Assembly (NCBI GenBank): GCA_024644745.1
Contig: JAHEHF010000021.1
Span: 1 to 40,402 of the forward strand
Origin: Flavobacteriaceae bacterium
Lineage (GTDB): Bacteria > Bacteroidota > Bacteroidia > Flavobacteriales > Flavobacteriaceae
Reading direction: 5' to 3'
DNA: 40,402 nt
Numbering within the stretch: the first letter of the stretch is position 1; each line of letters opens with the position of its first letter. Both the position numbers and the translations under genes were made by a program. The notes beneath the pieces are model-generated. The model was given only the letters and a program-made list of their open reading frames with translations, was not told the DNA's origin and ran no database searches. Of this stretch, positions 23,182-32,796 are shown piece by piece.

Positions 23182-24939
23182 ATGATTAAAAAGTGGATCT
23201 TTCTGATTGTTTTAGTCATTCTCGGTTTCCTGTTGTTCTACAATCCCAATTTTAAAACAATTGCTGCCGGAGTTTCCATTTTGTTATTCGGGATGATCAC
23301 CCTTGAAGAAGGTTTCAAAGTATTTACCAAGGGCCCTCTCAGAAGCATCCTGAAGAAGGCCACTGATAAACTTTACAAGAGTATCAGTCTGGGAGCCCTT
23401 ATCACAGCTTTTATCCAATCAAGCTCACTTGTTTCAGTAATAACCATATCCTTCATCAGCGCAGGTCTTATTTCGCTTGCAGGAGGGATCGGGCTCATTT
23501 TCGGAGCCAATATAGGTACCACAGCCACTGCCTGGCTCGTTGCCGGCTTCGGATTAAAAATTAACATCTCCATTCTGTCGATGCCCATGCTGATTTTTGG
23601 TATTATTTTTTCCTTCCAAAAAAACAATGTCTTTAAAGGAATCGGAAATGTGTTGACAGGTTTAGGATTCTTTTTTCTGGGCATTCATTTTATGAAAGAT
23701 GGTTTTGAAGTTTTCAAAGAGCACCTTGACCTCACCGCTTATGCCGTTTCCGGATATGCAGGGGTTATCATTTATACATTGATCGGAATCTTCATGACAA
23801 GTGTACTTCAGTCAAGCAGTGCAGCCCTGGCATTGGTACTCACCGCACTTTCAGCAGGTCAGATCGAATATGAAAATGCGCTGGCACTTGCCATTGGATC
23901 CAACGTAGGAACAACCATAACGGCCCTGATCGGATCTGTAGGGTCCAACGTTTCAGGAAAAAGACTGGCAGTGGCTCATTTAATTTTCAACCTGGTCACA
24001 GGGGTTTTTGCTATGAGCATCATTTTCCCATTGGCCAAATTTGTAAATTATTTATCCCATTTGTTGGGTATAGCCCCGGATGATTATACGCTAAAGCTGG
24101 CCCTGTTCCATTCCATTTTCAATGTTCTAGGGGTATTGATCATGATCCCTTTCATCAAAAAACTTGAATCATTTCTCCTTCGGGTAATCAAAGATGTTGC
24201 TGTGAAAGACATCGATGAACCTAAGTATCTCAACAAAGCCGTTTTGGAATTCCCCGGCACCTTGATTTCTTCACTTCAAAAAGAAACGAAATACCTTTTT
24301 GAAAATGCAATTTATGAGATCGTTGCACATTCGGTGAATGTTCACAGAAGTGAAATTGAATCTGATCTCAACTCGAAAAAGCTGGTCAAAAAATCCAAGA
24401 GTGAATTGGATGTCAATGTAAGAGATCTTTACACCCACAAGGTGAAAACCATTTACGGTAAAATCCTTGAATACGCAACTAAGGCCCAAACTGAACTGAA
24501 CCTGTCAAAGGAACAAAACAAAAGGATCAGTGAAATTAAGATCGCCAACCGAAAAATGGTCGAGATCATTCGCGACGTAAAGGAACTTCGGCGCAATATA
24601 TTACTCTATACAGACTCTGATAACAAATACATCAGAAAAGAATACAATAATTTCAGAAGAATTATAATAAAAGTCTTCAGGGCTATTAACAAATTCAAAT
24701 TGGACGAAGACAAAGAAACAAGTTATATAGAACTCATGGAAATGAGAAAAACGGCCAAGAAAGCATCCAGAAAAGGCAATAAAACAATAAACGAACTGAT
24801 TAGAAAAAACCTGATTACTACTGATATGGCTTCTTCATTGGTGAATGACCACGACAATGTTTATGACATGATCAAAAAACTGATACAGGTAGGAGAACTA
24901 TTATACAGCGAAAGAGACAGTATTCTGGAAGCTGTATAA
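23182..24939 (+). CDS. Na/Pi-cotransporter family protein with PhoU-like tail
   Basis: This 585-residue protein belongs to the NptA/SLC34-like sodium-phosphate symporter family. Two inverted membrane halves each carry the QSSS signature: FIQSSSLVSV near residue 78 and VLQSSSAALAL near 209. GANIGTT and GSNVGTT follow the respective repeats. After about residue 340 the protein becomes soluble and helical, with a PhoU-like domain. The ATG at 23182 is preferred over a GTG two codons earlier. It probably moves phosphate inward or outward depending on gradients, and the PhoU-like tail may sense phosphate status (inference). Confidence 0.9.
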   Translation: MIKKWIFLIVLVILGFLLFYNPNFKTIAAGVSILLFGMITLEEGFKVFTKGPLRSILKKATDKLYKSISLGALITAFIQSSSLVSVITISFISAGLISLAGGIGLIFGANIGTTATAWLVAGFGLKINISILSMPMLIFGIIFSFQKNNVFKGIGNVLTGLGFFFLGIHFMKDGFEVFKEHLDLTAYAVSGYAGVIIYTLIGIFMTSVLQSSSAALALVLTALSAGQIEYENALALAIGSNVGTTITALIGSVGSNVSGKRLAVAHLIFNLVTGVFAMSIIFPLAKFVNYLSHLLGIAPDDYTLKLALFHSIFNVLGVLIMIPFIKKLESFLLRVIKDVAVKDIDEPKYLNKAVLEFPGTLISSLQKETKYLFENAIYEIVAHSVNVHRSEIESDLNSKKLVKKSKSELDVNVRDLYTHKVKTIYGKILEYATKAQTELNLSKEQNKRISEIKIANRKMVEIIRDVKELRRNILLYTDSDNKYIRKEYNNFRRIIIKVFRAINKFKLDEDKETSYIELMEMRKTAKKASRKGNKTINELIRKNLITTDMASSLVNDHDNVYDMIKKLIQVGELLYSERDSILEAV

Positions 24940-25055
24940 TTACGCAACCCGGCTTTTGCCCTTTTTAATCAGATCAATAAGGCCCCAGTGCATTTAAAAA
25001 CTGCGTATTCTATAATTCACTTAAATCATGGACAACTTCTAATTCATGAGAGTAA

Positions 25056-27305
25056 TTAAGAAGACTTGTCATGCTCTTCATAATATAAGTTAAGAATATT
25101 GATACAAGCCAGAATAAGATCCTTGGTTTCCAGCAATATGATAAAATACAACGTTGTGTTTTTAGGACTTGTTGAATCACTCTCTCTTGTCCTTTCCACC
25201 TGTTTTTGAATTGAATCTTTGACCTCATCCAGAAGCTCCTGTTTAGACTCGATGATGTCAGGAAATATCTTATCAAAATCACGAGAATCAAACACCTCAC
25301 TGATCCTTGTAAAAAGATTCATCAATTTGTCATTGATGTCCAAAAGTTCCTCTTTTTGCCTTTTCTTTAACCCTTTATGCTGGTTGTTGACATGCTTATG
25401 ACTCACTTTAGCAATCAAACTTGCAGACTGGGCCACATCCTGAAGACTTCCTATAACATCTATATAAAATTTGCTGGCTCCCAGATAAGAGTCGTCAAGA
25501 TCCTTAATGAAATAAAAAATATTGTTCTGAAGGTCTTCAATTTCCGATTCCAGTTTTACTACGGTTTTCTTGGCCTTTTTAAGTTGGGACAAATCCTGAT
25601 TGATCAATCCGTTAATCGTAATTGCATTGATCTTACCCACTCTTTTCAAGGCTTTGGATATATTATCCGCACTTTCTTCTATAACCCCTTGAATGGAACT
25701 GCTTTCTGCCTTGCTGAGACTGTCTTCAGCTCTGGCTTCTCTTGATTTACTAATGTGTTTGATATAATTTCTTGACAACAATAAAACCGCAAGTAATAAA
25801 AGTACAGCAATCATGGTCGGACCACCCAAATGGATCAGGTATGCAACGGTTCCTGACGCAACAAATGCCACCAGGGCCGTAAAGAACCATCCACCTATCA
25901 CGTTCAGGACACCTGCCACACGATACACGGCACTTTCACTACCCCAAGCCCTGTCAGCCAAGGAGGTACCCATGGCCACCATGAAAGTCACATAAGTTGT
26001 GGACAAAGGCAATTTCATGGAGGTGGCAATCGAAATCAATACACTGGCCACCATAAGATTAACCGCTGCCCTCACCATATCAAAGGCAGGCAGTTCGTGC
26101 TTTCTTTCAGACGACAAACTGATCACAGGTTTCTCAAACTGCCTTTCGATCTTTTTTTGAAGGCTATCGGGTAGAACCGTTGACAAATAGGTAGACATCA
26201 TCATGGTAAACTTGACAAGGTTTCTCGATAAAAAATGAGGCTCAAATCTTTCCTTTGTATCGCTCTGGCTAGACAAATCAATCGAGGTCTTTACCACACC
26301 CTTTGCCTTGCTTGACAGCCATAAAGTCAGCACCATGACTCCTCCGGCTACAACCAAAAACAACGTGGGTGTTGGAACTTTTTTACTGAGCACCTGCATA
26401 CTGAATTCAGTAGCAGGAATTCCGGATCCGTTCCAGGCCTCATATGATTGCCAGGCTGCAATGGGCACTCCAATGAAATTGACGAGATCGTTCCCTGCAA
26501 AGGCGAGTGCTAAGGCAAAGGTACCTACAATGATGATGATTTTATAAATATTGAACTTTAAGATCACTACTGACAGGTAAGACAAAATGGTCCAGATGAT
26601 AAAGCTGACGGTCACAATTATCATGGTCTTCCCTTCAATTAATGGTTGGATCTGTGCATAATAATCTGTCCCTTTCAACCCTTTTATAAAAATGAAATAG
26701 GTAATAGCTGCCAGGGCAAAGCCTCCAAATACCGCGCCTACCCATTTGGCTTTTTTCTCAAAATCAAAAGAAAGTAATACCCTCGAAACGTACTGAACCA
26801 GGGCGCCGACAGAGAAAGCCACAACTACAGAGAGTAAGATGCCAAGTATAATTTCGGTTGCCTTCTGCGTATTAATGTAGGTCAATATATCCCCAAAGGA
26901 CCCATTATCAGCTCCAATTTTTATTAAAGCCATGGCAACCGCGGCACCCAATAATTCGAATACAATGGATACTGTTGTGGACGTAGGCATGCCCAGGGTA
27001 TTAAAAAAATCAAGCAGTAAAATATCTGTGATCATCACCGCCAGAAAGATGATCATGATCTCATTGAAATAAAACTCGCCCGGAACAAAAATTCCCTTTC
27101 TGGCCACTTCCATCATTCCACTTGAAAAAATCGCTCCAAAAGCGATTCCCAGGCTGGCAACGATCATGATAGTTCTAAAAGACACTGCTTTGGAACCAAG
27201 AGCTGAATTCAAAAAATTAACGGCGTCATTGCTCACACCAACAACTAAATCGGCTATGGCCAATACAACCAGTGCCATGATCATCAAAAAGTAAATATTT
27301 TCCAT
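25056..27305 (-). CDS. PiT-family inorganic phosphate transporter with PhoU-like C-terminal domain
   Basis: This 749-residue transporter shows both PiT signatures: VGVSNDAVNFLNSALGSK near residues 22-39 and AGNDLVNFIGVPIAA near residue 270. It has ten or more membrane segments. The last 200 or so residues form a soluble helical domain rich in Lys, Asp and Glu that resembles PhoU or the PhoU-like YkaA partner of Pit proteins, here fused. PiT proteins take up metal-phosphate with protons or sodium. It converges on the Na/Pi gene with 116 bases between the stops, where no strong hairpin is seen. Confidence 0.9.
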   Translation of the reverse strand: MENIYFLMIMALVVLAIADLVVGVSNDAVNFLNSALGSKAVSFRTIMIVASLGIAFGAIFSSGMMEVARKGIFVPGEFYFNEIMIIFLAVMITDILLLDFFNTLGMPTSTTVSIVFELLGAAVAMALIKIGADNGSFGDILTYINTQKATEIILGILLSVVVAFSVGALVQYVSRVLLSFDFEKKAKWVGAVFGGFALAAITYFIFIKGLKGTDYYAQIQPLIEGKTMIIVTVSFIIWTILSYLSVVILKFNIYKIIIIVGTFALALAFAGNDLVNFIGVPIAAWQSYEAWNGSGIPATEFSMQVLSKKVPTPTLFLVVAGGVMVLTLWLSSKAKGVVKTSIDLSSQSDTKERFEPHFLSRNLVKFTMMMSTYLSTVLPDSLQKKIERQFEKPVISLSSERKHELPAFDMVRAAVNLMVASVLISIATSMKLPLSTTYVTFMVAMGTSLADRAWGSESAVYRVAGVLNVIGGWFFTALVAFVASGTVAYLIHLGGPTMIAVLLLLAVLLLSRNYIKHISKSREARAEDSLSKAESSSIQGVIEESADNISKALKRVGKINAITINGLINQDLSQLKKAKKTVVKLESEIEDLQNNIFYFIKDLDDSYLGASKFYIDVIGSLQDVAQSASLIAKVSHKHVNNQHKGLKKRQKEELLDINDKLMNLFTRISEVFDSRDFDKIFPDIIESKQELLDEVKDSIQKQVERTRESDSTSPKNTTLYFIILLETKDLILACINILNLYYEEHDKSS

Positions 27306-27465
27306 TATAAAATAAGGTGTAATTAAGGTTTAAATATAAAACAGAAAAAAATAATATACCCTATATTTTAAAATAATGTTAAAAAGCCTTTATTACTGTG
27401 AATTTTCAGTATATCAGAATCTAATTTAGTATTTAAAATTGCAAAAAAATGTATCTTTCGCCCAT

Positions 27466-27473
27466 TAAATTTG
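27466..27473 (+). promoter_or_regulatory. -7 box abutting dgt
   Basis: TAAATTTG matches TAnnTTTG perfectly and is followed by AGGG and the ATG at 27478. A TTG (27439-27441) lies 24 bases upstream, slightly farther than usual for a -33 element. The message could be leaderless or nearly so. Confidence 0.45.
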
Positions 27474-27477
27474 AGGG

Positions 27478-28821
27478 ATGAATTGGGAAAAATTATTATC
27501 ACTAAAAAGGTTCGGAGACAAGCAAAAAAGAAATCGAATTGATCAGGATGAATCCAGATTGGGCTTTGAAGTAGACTTTGACAGGATCATTTTTTCTGAT
27601 TCGTTCAGAAGCCTGCAAGACAAGACACAGGTCGTTCCTTTGTCACAAACAGATTTTGTTCATACCAGACTGACCCACAGCCTCGAAGTTTCGGTGGTTG
27701 CAAGGTCATTGGGCAGGATCATTGGAAAACATGTGATTGAAAAATATCCCGAACTTGGCGTAAAAGGATACCATCCCAACGATTTTGGCGCCATTGTAGC
27801 AGCTGCTGCATTGTCTCATGATATAGGAAACCCTCCTTTCGGACATAGTGGAGAAAAATCCATAGGAGAGTACTTTCTTTCCGGAAACGGAAAAAAGTTT
27901 AAAAAACAACTCAATGAAAAACAATGGCAGGACCTGATCGATTTTGAGGGAAATGCGAATGGGTTTAAAATTCTTACGGAGTCAGCGAATAATATCAAAG
28001 GTGGGTTACGCCTGTCCTATGCCACCCTGGGAGCCTTTATCAAATATCCTAAAGAGTCACTTCCCAAAAGGCCAAGCAGACATATTGCAGATAAAAAGTA
28101 TGGTGTGTTTCAATCAGATCTGTCGTTTTTCAAAGAACTTGCAGATGAACTGGGACTAAACCAGACCGGAAATGGCAAATACACAGCCTATTCAAGACAT
28201 CCGCTTGCCTTTATTGTTGAGGCAGCCGATGACATCTGTTACACCATCATTGACTTTGAAGACGGAATCAATCTGGGATTGATTTCTGAAGACTATGCGC
28301 TCGAATATCTGATCAACCTGGTGAGAGACACCATTAACACTAAAAAATACAATAGCCTGCAAAATACGCAGGACCGGATAAGTTACCTCAGGGCACTGGC
28401 CATAGGGAACCTGATACAGGAGGCGGCAAGGATATTTATTAAAAATGAAGAAAAGATTCTCTCAGGTGAATTTTCTCATTCTCTGTTAGAGAAATGCAAA
28501 TATGAAGCCCAGATCAATGATATTATCAAATTAAGTGTTGACAAGATCTACCAGAGCAAAGAGGTCATTGAAAAAGAGATCGCAGGTTATCAGGTCATTT
28601 CAGATCTTTTGGACGTTTTTATCAGCGCCGTAAACCATACCCATGAAAACAGGGCCTCCAACTTTGACAACCTTATCCTGATGCTGCTGCCCGACCGGTA
28701 CAAACAGATCAATGAAGACCTCTACAAAAGGCTGCTTGGAATTTGTAATTTAATCGCGAATTTTTCGGATGGCTATGCCATACTCCTGCATAAAAAAATA
28801 AAGGGAATTGATCTTGGTTAA
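27478..28821 (+). CDS. dgt: Deoxyguanosinetriphosphate triphosphohydrolase
   Basis: Dgt cleaves dGTP to deoxyguanosine and tripolyphosphate, adjusting dNTP pools. The 447-residue protein carries the HD-domain metal residues: HTRLTHSLEVS near residue 62, SHDIGNPPFGHSGE near 115, and a further VEAADDICYTIIDFEDG segment. The N-terminal SFRSLQDKTQV and LTHSLEV blocks are typical of the family. With nrdA/nrdB 5 kb upstream, the window holds both synthesis and removal of deoxynucleotides. It converges on the DUF3078 gene with a gap of only 12 bases. Confidence 0.93.
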   Translation: MNWEKLLSLKRFGDKQKRNRIDQDESRLGFEVDFDRIIFSDSFRSLQDKTQVVPLSQTDFVHTRLTHSLEVSVVARSLGRIIGKHVIEKYPELGVKGYHPNDFGAIVAAAALSHDIGNPPFGHSGEKSIGEYFLSGNGKKFKKQLNEKQWQDLIDFEGNANGFKILTESANNIKGGLRLSYATLGAFIKYPKESLPKRPSRHIADKKYGVFQSDLSFFKELADELGLNQTGNGKYTAYSRHPLAFIVEAADDICYTIIDFEDGINLGLISEDYALEYLINLVRDTINTKKYNSLQNTQDRISYLRALAIGNLIQEAARIFIKNEEKILSGEFSHSLLEKCKYEAQINDIIKLSVDKIYQSKEVIEKEIAGYQVISDLLDVFISAVNHTHENRASNFDNLILMLLPDRYKQINEDLYKRLLGICNLIANFSDGYAILLHKKIKGIDLG

Positions 28822-28833
28822 AGGACTGCTGCA

Positions 28834-30138
28834 TTAAAAATTATAAATGATTCCAATGCCCAGTTGCTGTTTCAACTGTAAGCGGGCTCCCAGAGTCTCA
28901 ACCACACCCTCAGCGTTCGTCTCCTTTATTTTTATATCATTGTCATAGATCAGATGACTTCTGAAATTCGCCTGAAAAAGCTTGTTGATCTTAAACTGAA
29001 AACTAAGAACCCAGTCGAGGTCAATATTTCCGAAATCATTGATATAATCTGTGTACAAATCAAGATCATTGACCATGGCAACATTTTTGAAGATCTCCTT
29101 TTCCCATTTGGTTTGTATCAGCAGCCCCAGTTCATGCCTTGAATTTTCTCCGGGAACCACCCCAAAAGCACCTTCTTCCGAAAGCTGGTCATTAAAAACA
29201 TAGGTCGATTTCAGCGTTACGGGGGCAAAATAAATTGAAAATAATTCAGGCTTTAAATTGTATTGGGTCCCGATTCCCAGGTGCACGTAGGCCGGCGCAA
29301 AGAAAGCTGAAATTGGGTCATCGTCATCCGGGTTTTTGTATCCCTTGGTAAACTGGGTCCTGAAATTGAACTGAGCAGAAAAATACCAGTTCGAAACTGT
29401 ATCCTTTCTGTAACCAAAAGTCGATGAGAGCCTGATCTCATCATCAGTTTTGATCAGACCCTTATCCTGTTGTTGGTTCAGCCCGTAACGTGCCGAAATC
29501 TCATTTCTCCAAAGCGTATATATTTTCTCATAAATTCTTGAAAACTGAACCTTAAACAGCCCCGATACCGAATTCGATCCTCCAGCATTCCAATTCACGA
29601 AGGTTACCTCATTCAAATCAAGAGCAATACTATTTTTATGCTTCCACCAAACTGGGTCACTTGCTCTTTTTGTTCTGTTGATACTGACCAATTCAACCGC
29701 TTTTGAAAACCCGATGGTATCAATTCCATAGGTTTTCATGGTGGAAAAGTAATCGATGGATTTCGGAATCGGCACATAGGAAGTATCGGAGGTGTTTGGG
29801 TCAACCGACATCCTGTATTTCGGTGTTATCAGAATTTTACTACTGAGCTCTCCCTCCGAATTGGTGTCTATTTGAATATTATAATAAGGCCTCAACAAAG
29901 AATCAAGCATCGACCTTTCTATCTGAATCAAAAAAGGTGGTTTGTCCTGGCCGGCCTGCAAACTGTCAACGGGATCTGTGCTTCTCGGATAATCTTTGGT
30001 TTTGATAAAAGAGCTGTCCAGACGTTGCACTAAAGACATGGTATCCAAAGCAATTTTAACCTGAATTGAATCTTTGATCTGGGCGTTGACAGCAGATACG
30101 AAAAACAAGAAGAAAAGTATTTGAATAATTCTTAACAT
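28834..30138 (-). CDS. DUF3078 outer-membrane-type protein
   Basis: This 434-residue protein has a signal peptide MLRIIQILFFLFFVSAVNAQ. It has an N-terminal linker and, from about residue 165, a beta-rich region opening with WWKHKNSIALDLNEVTFVNW and continuing NAGGSNSVSG, the DUF3078 hallmark. Alternating strands (WYFSAQFNFRTQF, FSIYFAPVTLKSTYVF) end in GIGIIYNF with a terminal aromatic, as in outer-membrane barrels. Function is unknown. It starts 22 bases after dxs and is surely in the same operon. Confidence 0.85.
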   Translation of the reverse strand: MLRIIQILFFLFFVSAVNAQIKDSIQVKIALDTMSLVQRLDSSFIKTKDYPRSTDPVDSLQAGQDKPPFLIQIERSMLDSLLRPYYNIQIDTNSEGELSSKILITPKYRMSVDPNTSDTSYVPIPKSIDYFSTMKTYGIDTIGFSKAVELVSINRTKRASDPVWWKHKNSIALDLNEVTFVNWNAGGSNSVSGLFKVQFSRIYEKIYTLWRNEISARYGLNQQQDKGLIKTDDEIRLSSTFGYRKDTVSNWYFSAQFNFRTQFTKGYKNPDDDDPISAFFAPAYVHLGIGTQYNLKPELFSIYFAPVTLKSTYVFNDQLSEEGAFGVVPGENSRHELGLLIQTKWEKEIFKNVAMVNDLDLYTDYINDFGNIDLDWVLSFQFKINKLFQANFRSHLIYDNDIKIKETNAEGVVETLGARLQLKQQLGIGIIYNF

Positions 30139-30160
30139 CAGACCAAATAGAACGACGAAT

Positions 30161-31948
30161 TTAAGAAATTTTCTCTTTTAAAAAGCGTAGAATCACCTTT
30201 TCAATTCCATTTTCATCCAAGCCTACTTTACTGTACAGCTCATCTGCCGTTCCGTGCTCAATAAAGGCATCCCGAATTCCTAAACATTCGATGCGTACAT
30301 CCCTGATATTCATTTTGTTGGCATATTCTAAAACCGCCGATCCGAACCCCCCAGCTATCGCCCCGTCCTCAATAGTGATCATTTTGTTATGCCTTGAAAA
30401 TACCTGATCCAGTAAATTTTGGTCCAAAGGCTTTGCAAATCGCATATCGATGTGTTCAATGCTTACATTTTTCATTTTTCTTGTGAGTGTCCTGACATTT
30501 TCACCGATGGTTCCCAGGCTCAGAATCGCCATATCCTTTCCCTTTTTTAGGATCCTTCCCTTGCCCCTCTCCATTAATTGAAAATCCTTTTGCCATTCAG
30601 AATTCGACCCCCTTCCTCTTGGATATCTTATCGCAATCGGACCATCGGGCTTCCTTTGAGCAGTATACATGCAGTTTCTCAATTCCATTTCGTCCATGGG
30701 AGCTATAATTGTCAAATTAGGGATACACCTTAAAAAGGCAATGTCAAAAACACCGTGATGCGTGGGTCCGTCTTCTCCTACCAATCCTGCTCTGTCAATG
30801 CAAAACACAACCGGCAAATTTTGCAAGGCTACGTCATGAATGATCTGATCATAGGCTCTTTGCAAAAATGTTGAATATATGGCACAAAAAGGCAACATGC
30901 CCTGGGTTGCCATTCCTGCAGCCAGGGTAACCGCATGCTGCTCCGCAATACCTACATCAAACGCCCTTTCCGGAAACCTCTCAATCATAAATTTCATGGA
31001 TGATCCTGTCGGCATGGCCGGTGTGATTCCAACAATTTTTTTATTTTTTTCGGCAAGTTCCACCATCGTGATTCCAAATACATCCTGAAATTTTGGAGGT
31101 AATCCCGATTCTGAAACATACTCAAGCTCTCCTGATAACCGGTCAAATTTACCCGGTGCATGATAGGTGATCTGATCCTTTTCCGCCTGGCTCAATCCCT
31201 TTCCTTTTTTAGTGATCACGTGGAGAAATTTTGGACCTTGAACCGTTTTTAACCTGTTGAGTTCTTTGATCAAACTTTGGATATCATGACCGTCAACCGG
31301 ACCACTATAGGCAAAATTCAGCGCTTCAAAAATATTCTTTTGATGTGCATCCATACCGTTTTTTACTGATGTAAGGTAGTTTTTAAGCGCACCAACATTA
31401 GGATCTATTCCCATTTCATTGTCGTTAAGGATGATCAGTAGGTTCGAATTTGCCACCCCGGCATGGTTCAATCCTTCAAAGGCCATTCCGCTTGCTATAC
31501 TGGCATCTCCAATAACTGCAATATGATTTTTTTTTATTTCTCCTTTGAGTTTGGAAGCAATTGACATTCCCAAGGATGCAGAGATCGATGTGGATGAATG
31601 ACCCGTTCCAAAAGTATCATATTCACTTTCATCAAGTTTTGGAAACCCTGAAATTCCTCCAAGCTGGCGGTTGGTGTGAAACAGCTCCTTCCTTCCTGTC
31701 AAAATCTTATGAGGATAGGCCTGATGGCCAACGTCCCAGACAAGCAGGTCGTTTGGGGTATCAAAAACATAATGGATCGCAATGGTGAGTTCAACGACTC
31801 CCAAACTGGCTCCAAGATGCCCTTTTTTTGCTGAAACCACGTCAATAATAAAATCTCTGAGCTCTTTTGCAAGCGGATCCAGCTCGGCGAGAGACAACTT
31901 CCTGAGGTCGCCCGGATTGTTGATATTTTCTAAGATTTTTTTATTCAC
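30161..31948 (-). CDS. dxs: 1-deoxy-D-xylulose-5-phosphate synthase
   Basis: Dxs joins pyruvate and glyceraldehyde 3-phosphate using thiamine diphosphate, the first step of the MEP isoprenoid pathway. The 595 residues show WDVGHQAYPHKILTGR, GHSSTSISASLG, the ThDP/Mg motif GDASIASGMAFEGLNHAG followed by NDNEM, the catalytic-Glu motif VGIAEQHAVTLAAGMA, and TIEDGAIAGGFGSAV. I chose the GTG at 31948: the product then begins MNKKILENINNPGDLRKL, as in relatives, and the start lies five bases from a good promoter. A TTG at 31978 would add ten residues and lies inside the promoter. DUF3078 follows in the operon. Confidence 0.93.
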   Translation of the reverse strand: MNKKILENINNPGDLRKLSLAELDPLAKELRDFIIDVVSAKKGHLGASLGVVELTIAIHYVFDTPNDLLVWDVGHQAYPHKILTGRKELFHTNRQLGGISGFPKLDESEYDTFGTGHSSTSISASLGMSIASKLKGEIKKNHIAVIGDASIASGMAFEGLNHAGVANSNLLIILNDNEMGIDPNVGALKNYLTSVKNGMDAHQKNIFEALNFAYSGPVDGHDIQSLIKELNRLKTVQGPKFLHVITKKGKGLSQAEKDQITYHAPGKFDRLSGELEYVSESGLPPKFQDVFGITMVELAEKNKKIVGITPAMPTGSSMKFMIERFPERAFDVGIAEQHAVTLAAGMATQGMLPFCAIYSTFLQRAYDQIIHDVALQNLPVVFCIDRAGLVGEDGPTHHGVFDIAFLRCIPNLTIIAPMDEMELRNCMYTAQRKPDGPIAIRYPRGRGSNSEWQKDFQLMERGKGRILKKGKDMAILSLGTIGENVRTLTRKMKNVSIEHIDMRFAKPLDQNLLDQVFSRHNKMITIEDGAIAGGFGSAVLEYANKMNIRDVRIECLGIRDAFIEHGTADELYSKVGLDENGIEKVILRFLKEKIS

Positions 31949-31953
31949 GAATA

Positions 31954-31983
31954 CAAAACTACAATTATCTTTGGTCAAGCCAA
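31954..31983 (-). promoter_or_regulatory. Promoter of dxs, five bases from its GTG
   Basis: On the minus strand a -33 TTG (31983-31981), a 19-base spacer and a perfect -7 box TAGTTTTG (31961-31954) are followed by TATTC and the GTG start at 31948. Spacing and motifs fit the Bacteroidetes consensus. Transcription would start at or next to the start codon. Confidence 0.6.
31966..31973 (+). promoter_or_regulatory. -7 box of murI
   Basis: TATCTTTG is a perfect -7 box 33 bases before the murI ATG. It is four bases from the dxs -7 box on the other strand, so RNA polymerase cannot occupy both. It lies inside an inverted repeat with arms ATTATCTT (31964-31971) and AAGATAAT (31982-31989). Confidence 0.5.
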
Positions 31984-32006
31984 GATAATCACTTTTTTAA
32001 AATTCT

Positions 32007-32795
32007 ATGCGTAAAAGTCCTATTGGTATTTTTGACTCCGGTGTAGGCGGACTGACCATATATGAAGAGATCCATAAATTACTGCCTCAAGAAAGCATCA
32101 TATATCTGGCGGACAGTAAAAATGCCCCTTATGGTGAAAAATCCAAAGAAGAAATTATAGAGATCAGTGACAAAAACACGGCATTTTTATTGTCAAAAGG
32201 ATGTAAACTCATCGTAGTGGCCTGCAATACCGCTTCGACCAATGCGGTCTATTATTTACGTGAAAAATACGATGTTCCTATTATCAGGGTTCAACCAGCC
32301 ATAAAACCCGCTGCCTTAAATTCTAAAACCAAAGTAGTTGGTATTCTCGCCACCAAGGGGACGCTAAAAAGTGAATTGCTGTTTGAAACCTCACAGCGTT
32401 TTGCCCAGGGTGTCCAAGTGGTTGAGCAGGTTGGTGAAGGCCTTGTTTCACTCATTGAGAGCGGCAAAATGCATTCTCCTGAAATGGATGCCCTGCTCAG
32501 CAAATATATTTCCCCGATGATTGAAAAGAATATTGACTATTTGGTGCTGGGGTGTACACATTACCCTTTTTTAACCCCGCAGATAAAATCCCTGGTGGGA
32601 GACGAAATAATTATTTTGGATTCAGGGGAGGCCATCGCCAGACAAACAAAGGTTATTCTTGAGCAGGAAGATTTGATCAATGACAAACCCACAGCGATCA
32701 AAAGGGTCTTCTACACCAATAAAAATACGGCCGTTCTTCAAAATATTTTGGATGAATTCGATGAAAATCTCAAAGCAATTAAAATTGATTTCTGA
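32007..32795 (+). CDS. murI: Glutamate racemase
   Basis: MurI makes D-glutamate for peptidoglycan. The 262 residues contain the opening IGIFDSGVGGLT, the first catalytic Cys73 in VACNTAST, and the second Cys183 in LGCTHYPF, the two-base racemisation pair. SKNAPYGEKS near residue 35 is also typical. It is cytoplasmic. tadA starts one base after its stop, forming a two-gene operon. It is divergent from dxs with overlapping promoters. Confidence 0.95.
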   Translation: MRKSPIGIFDSGVGGLTIYEEIHKLLPQESIIYLADSKNAPYGEKSKEEIIEISDKNTAFLLSKGCKLIVVACNTASTNAVYYLREKYDVPIIRVQPAIKPAALNSKTKVVGILATKGTLKSELLFETSQRFAQGVQVVEQVGEGLVSLIESGKMHSPEMDALLSKYISPMIEKNIDYLVLGCTHYPFLTPQIKSLVGDEIIILDSGEAIARQTKVILEQEDLINDKPTAIKRVFYTNKNTAVLQNILDEFDENLKAIKIDF

Positions 32796-32796
32796 T

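Noticed and set aside
20165-25059. Identical 15-base string CATGAGAGTAATTAA near 20165 and near 25045
   Set aside because: One shared 15-mer is about what chance gives in 40 kb of AT-rich DNA; the flanks are unrelated and the contexts differ (nrdA leader versus a convergent gap).
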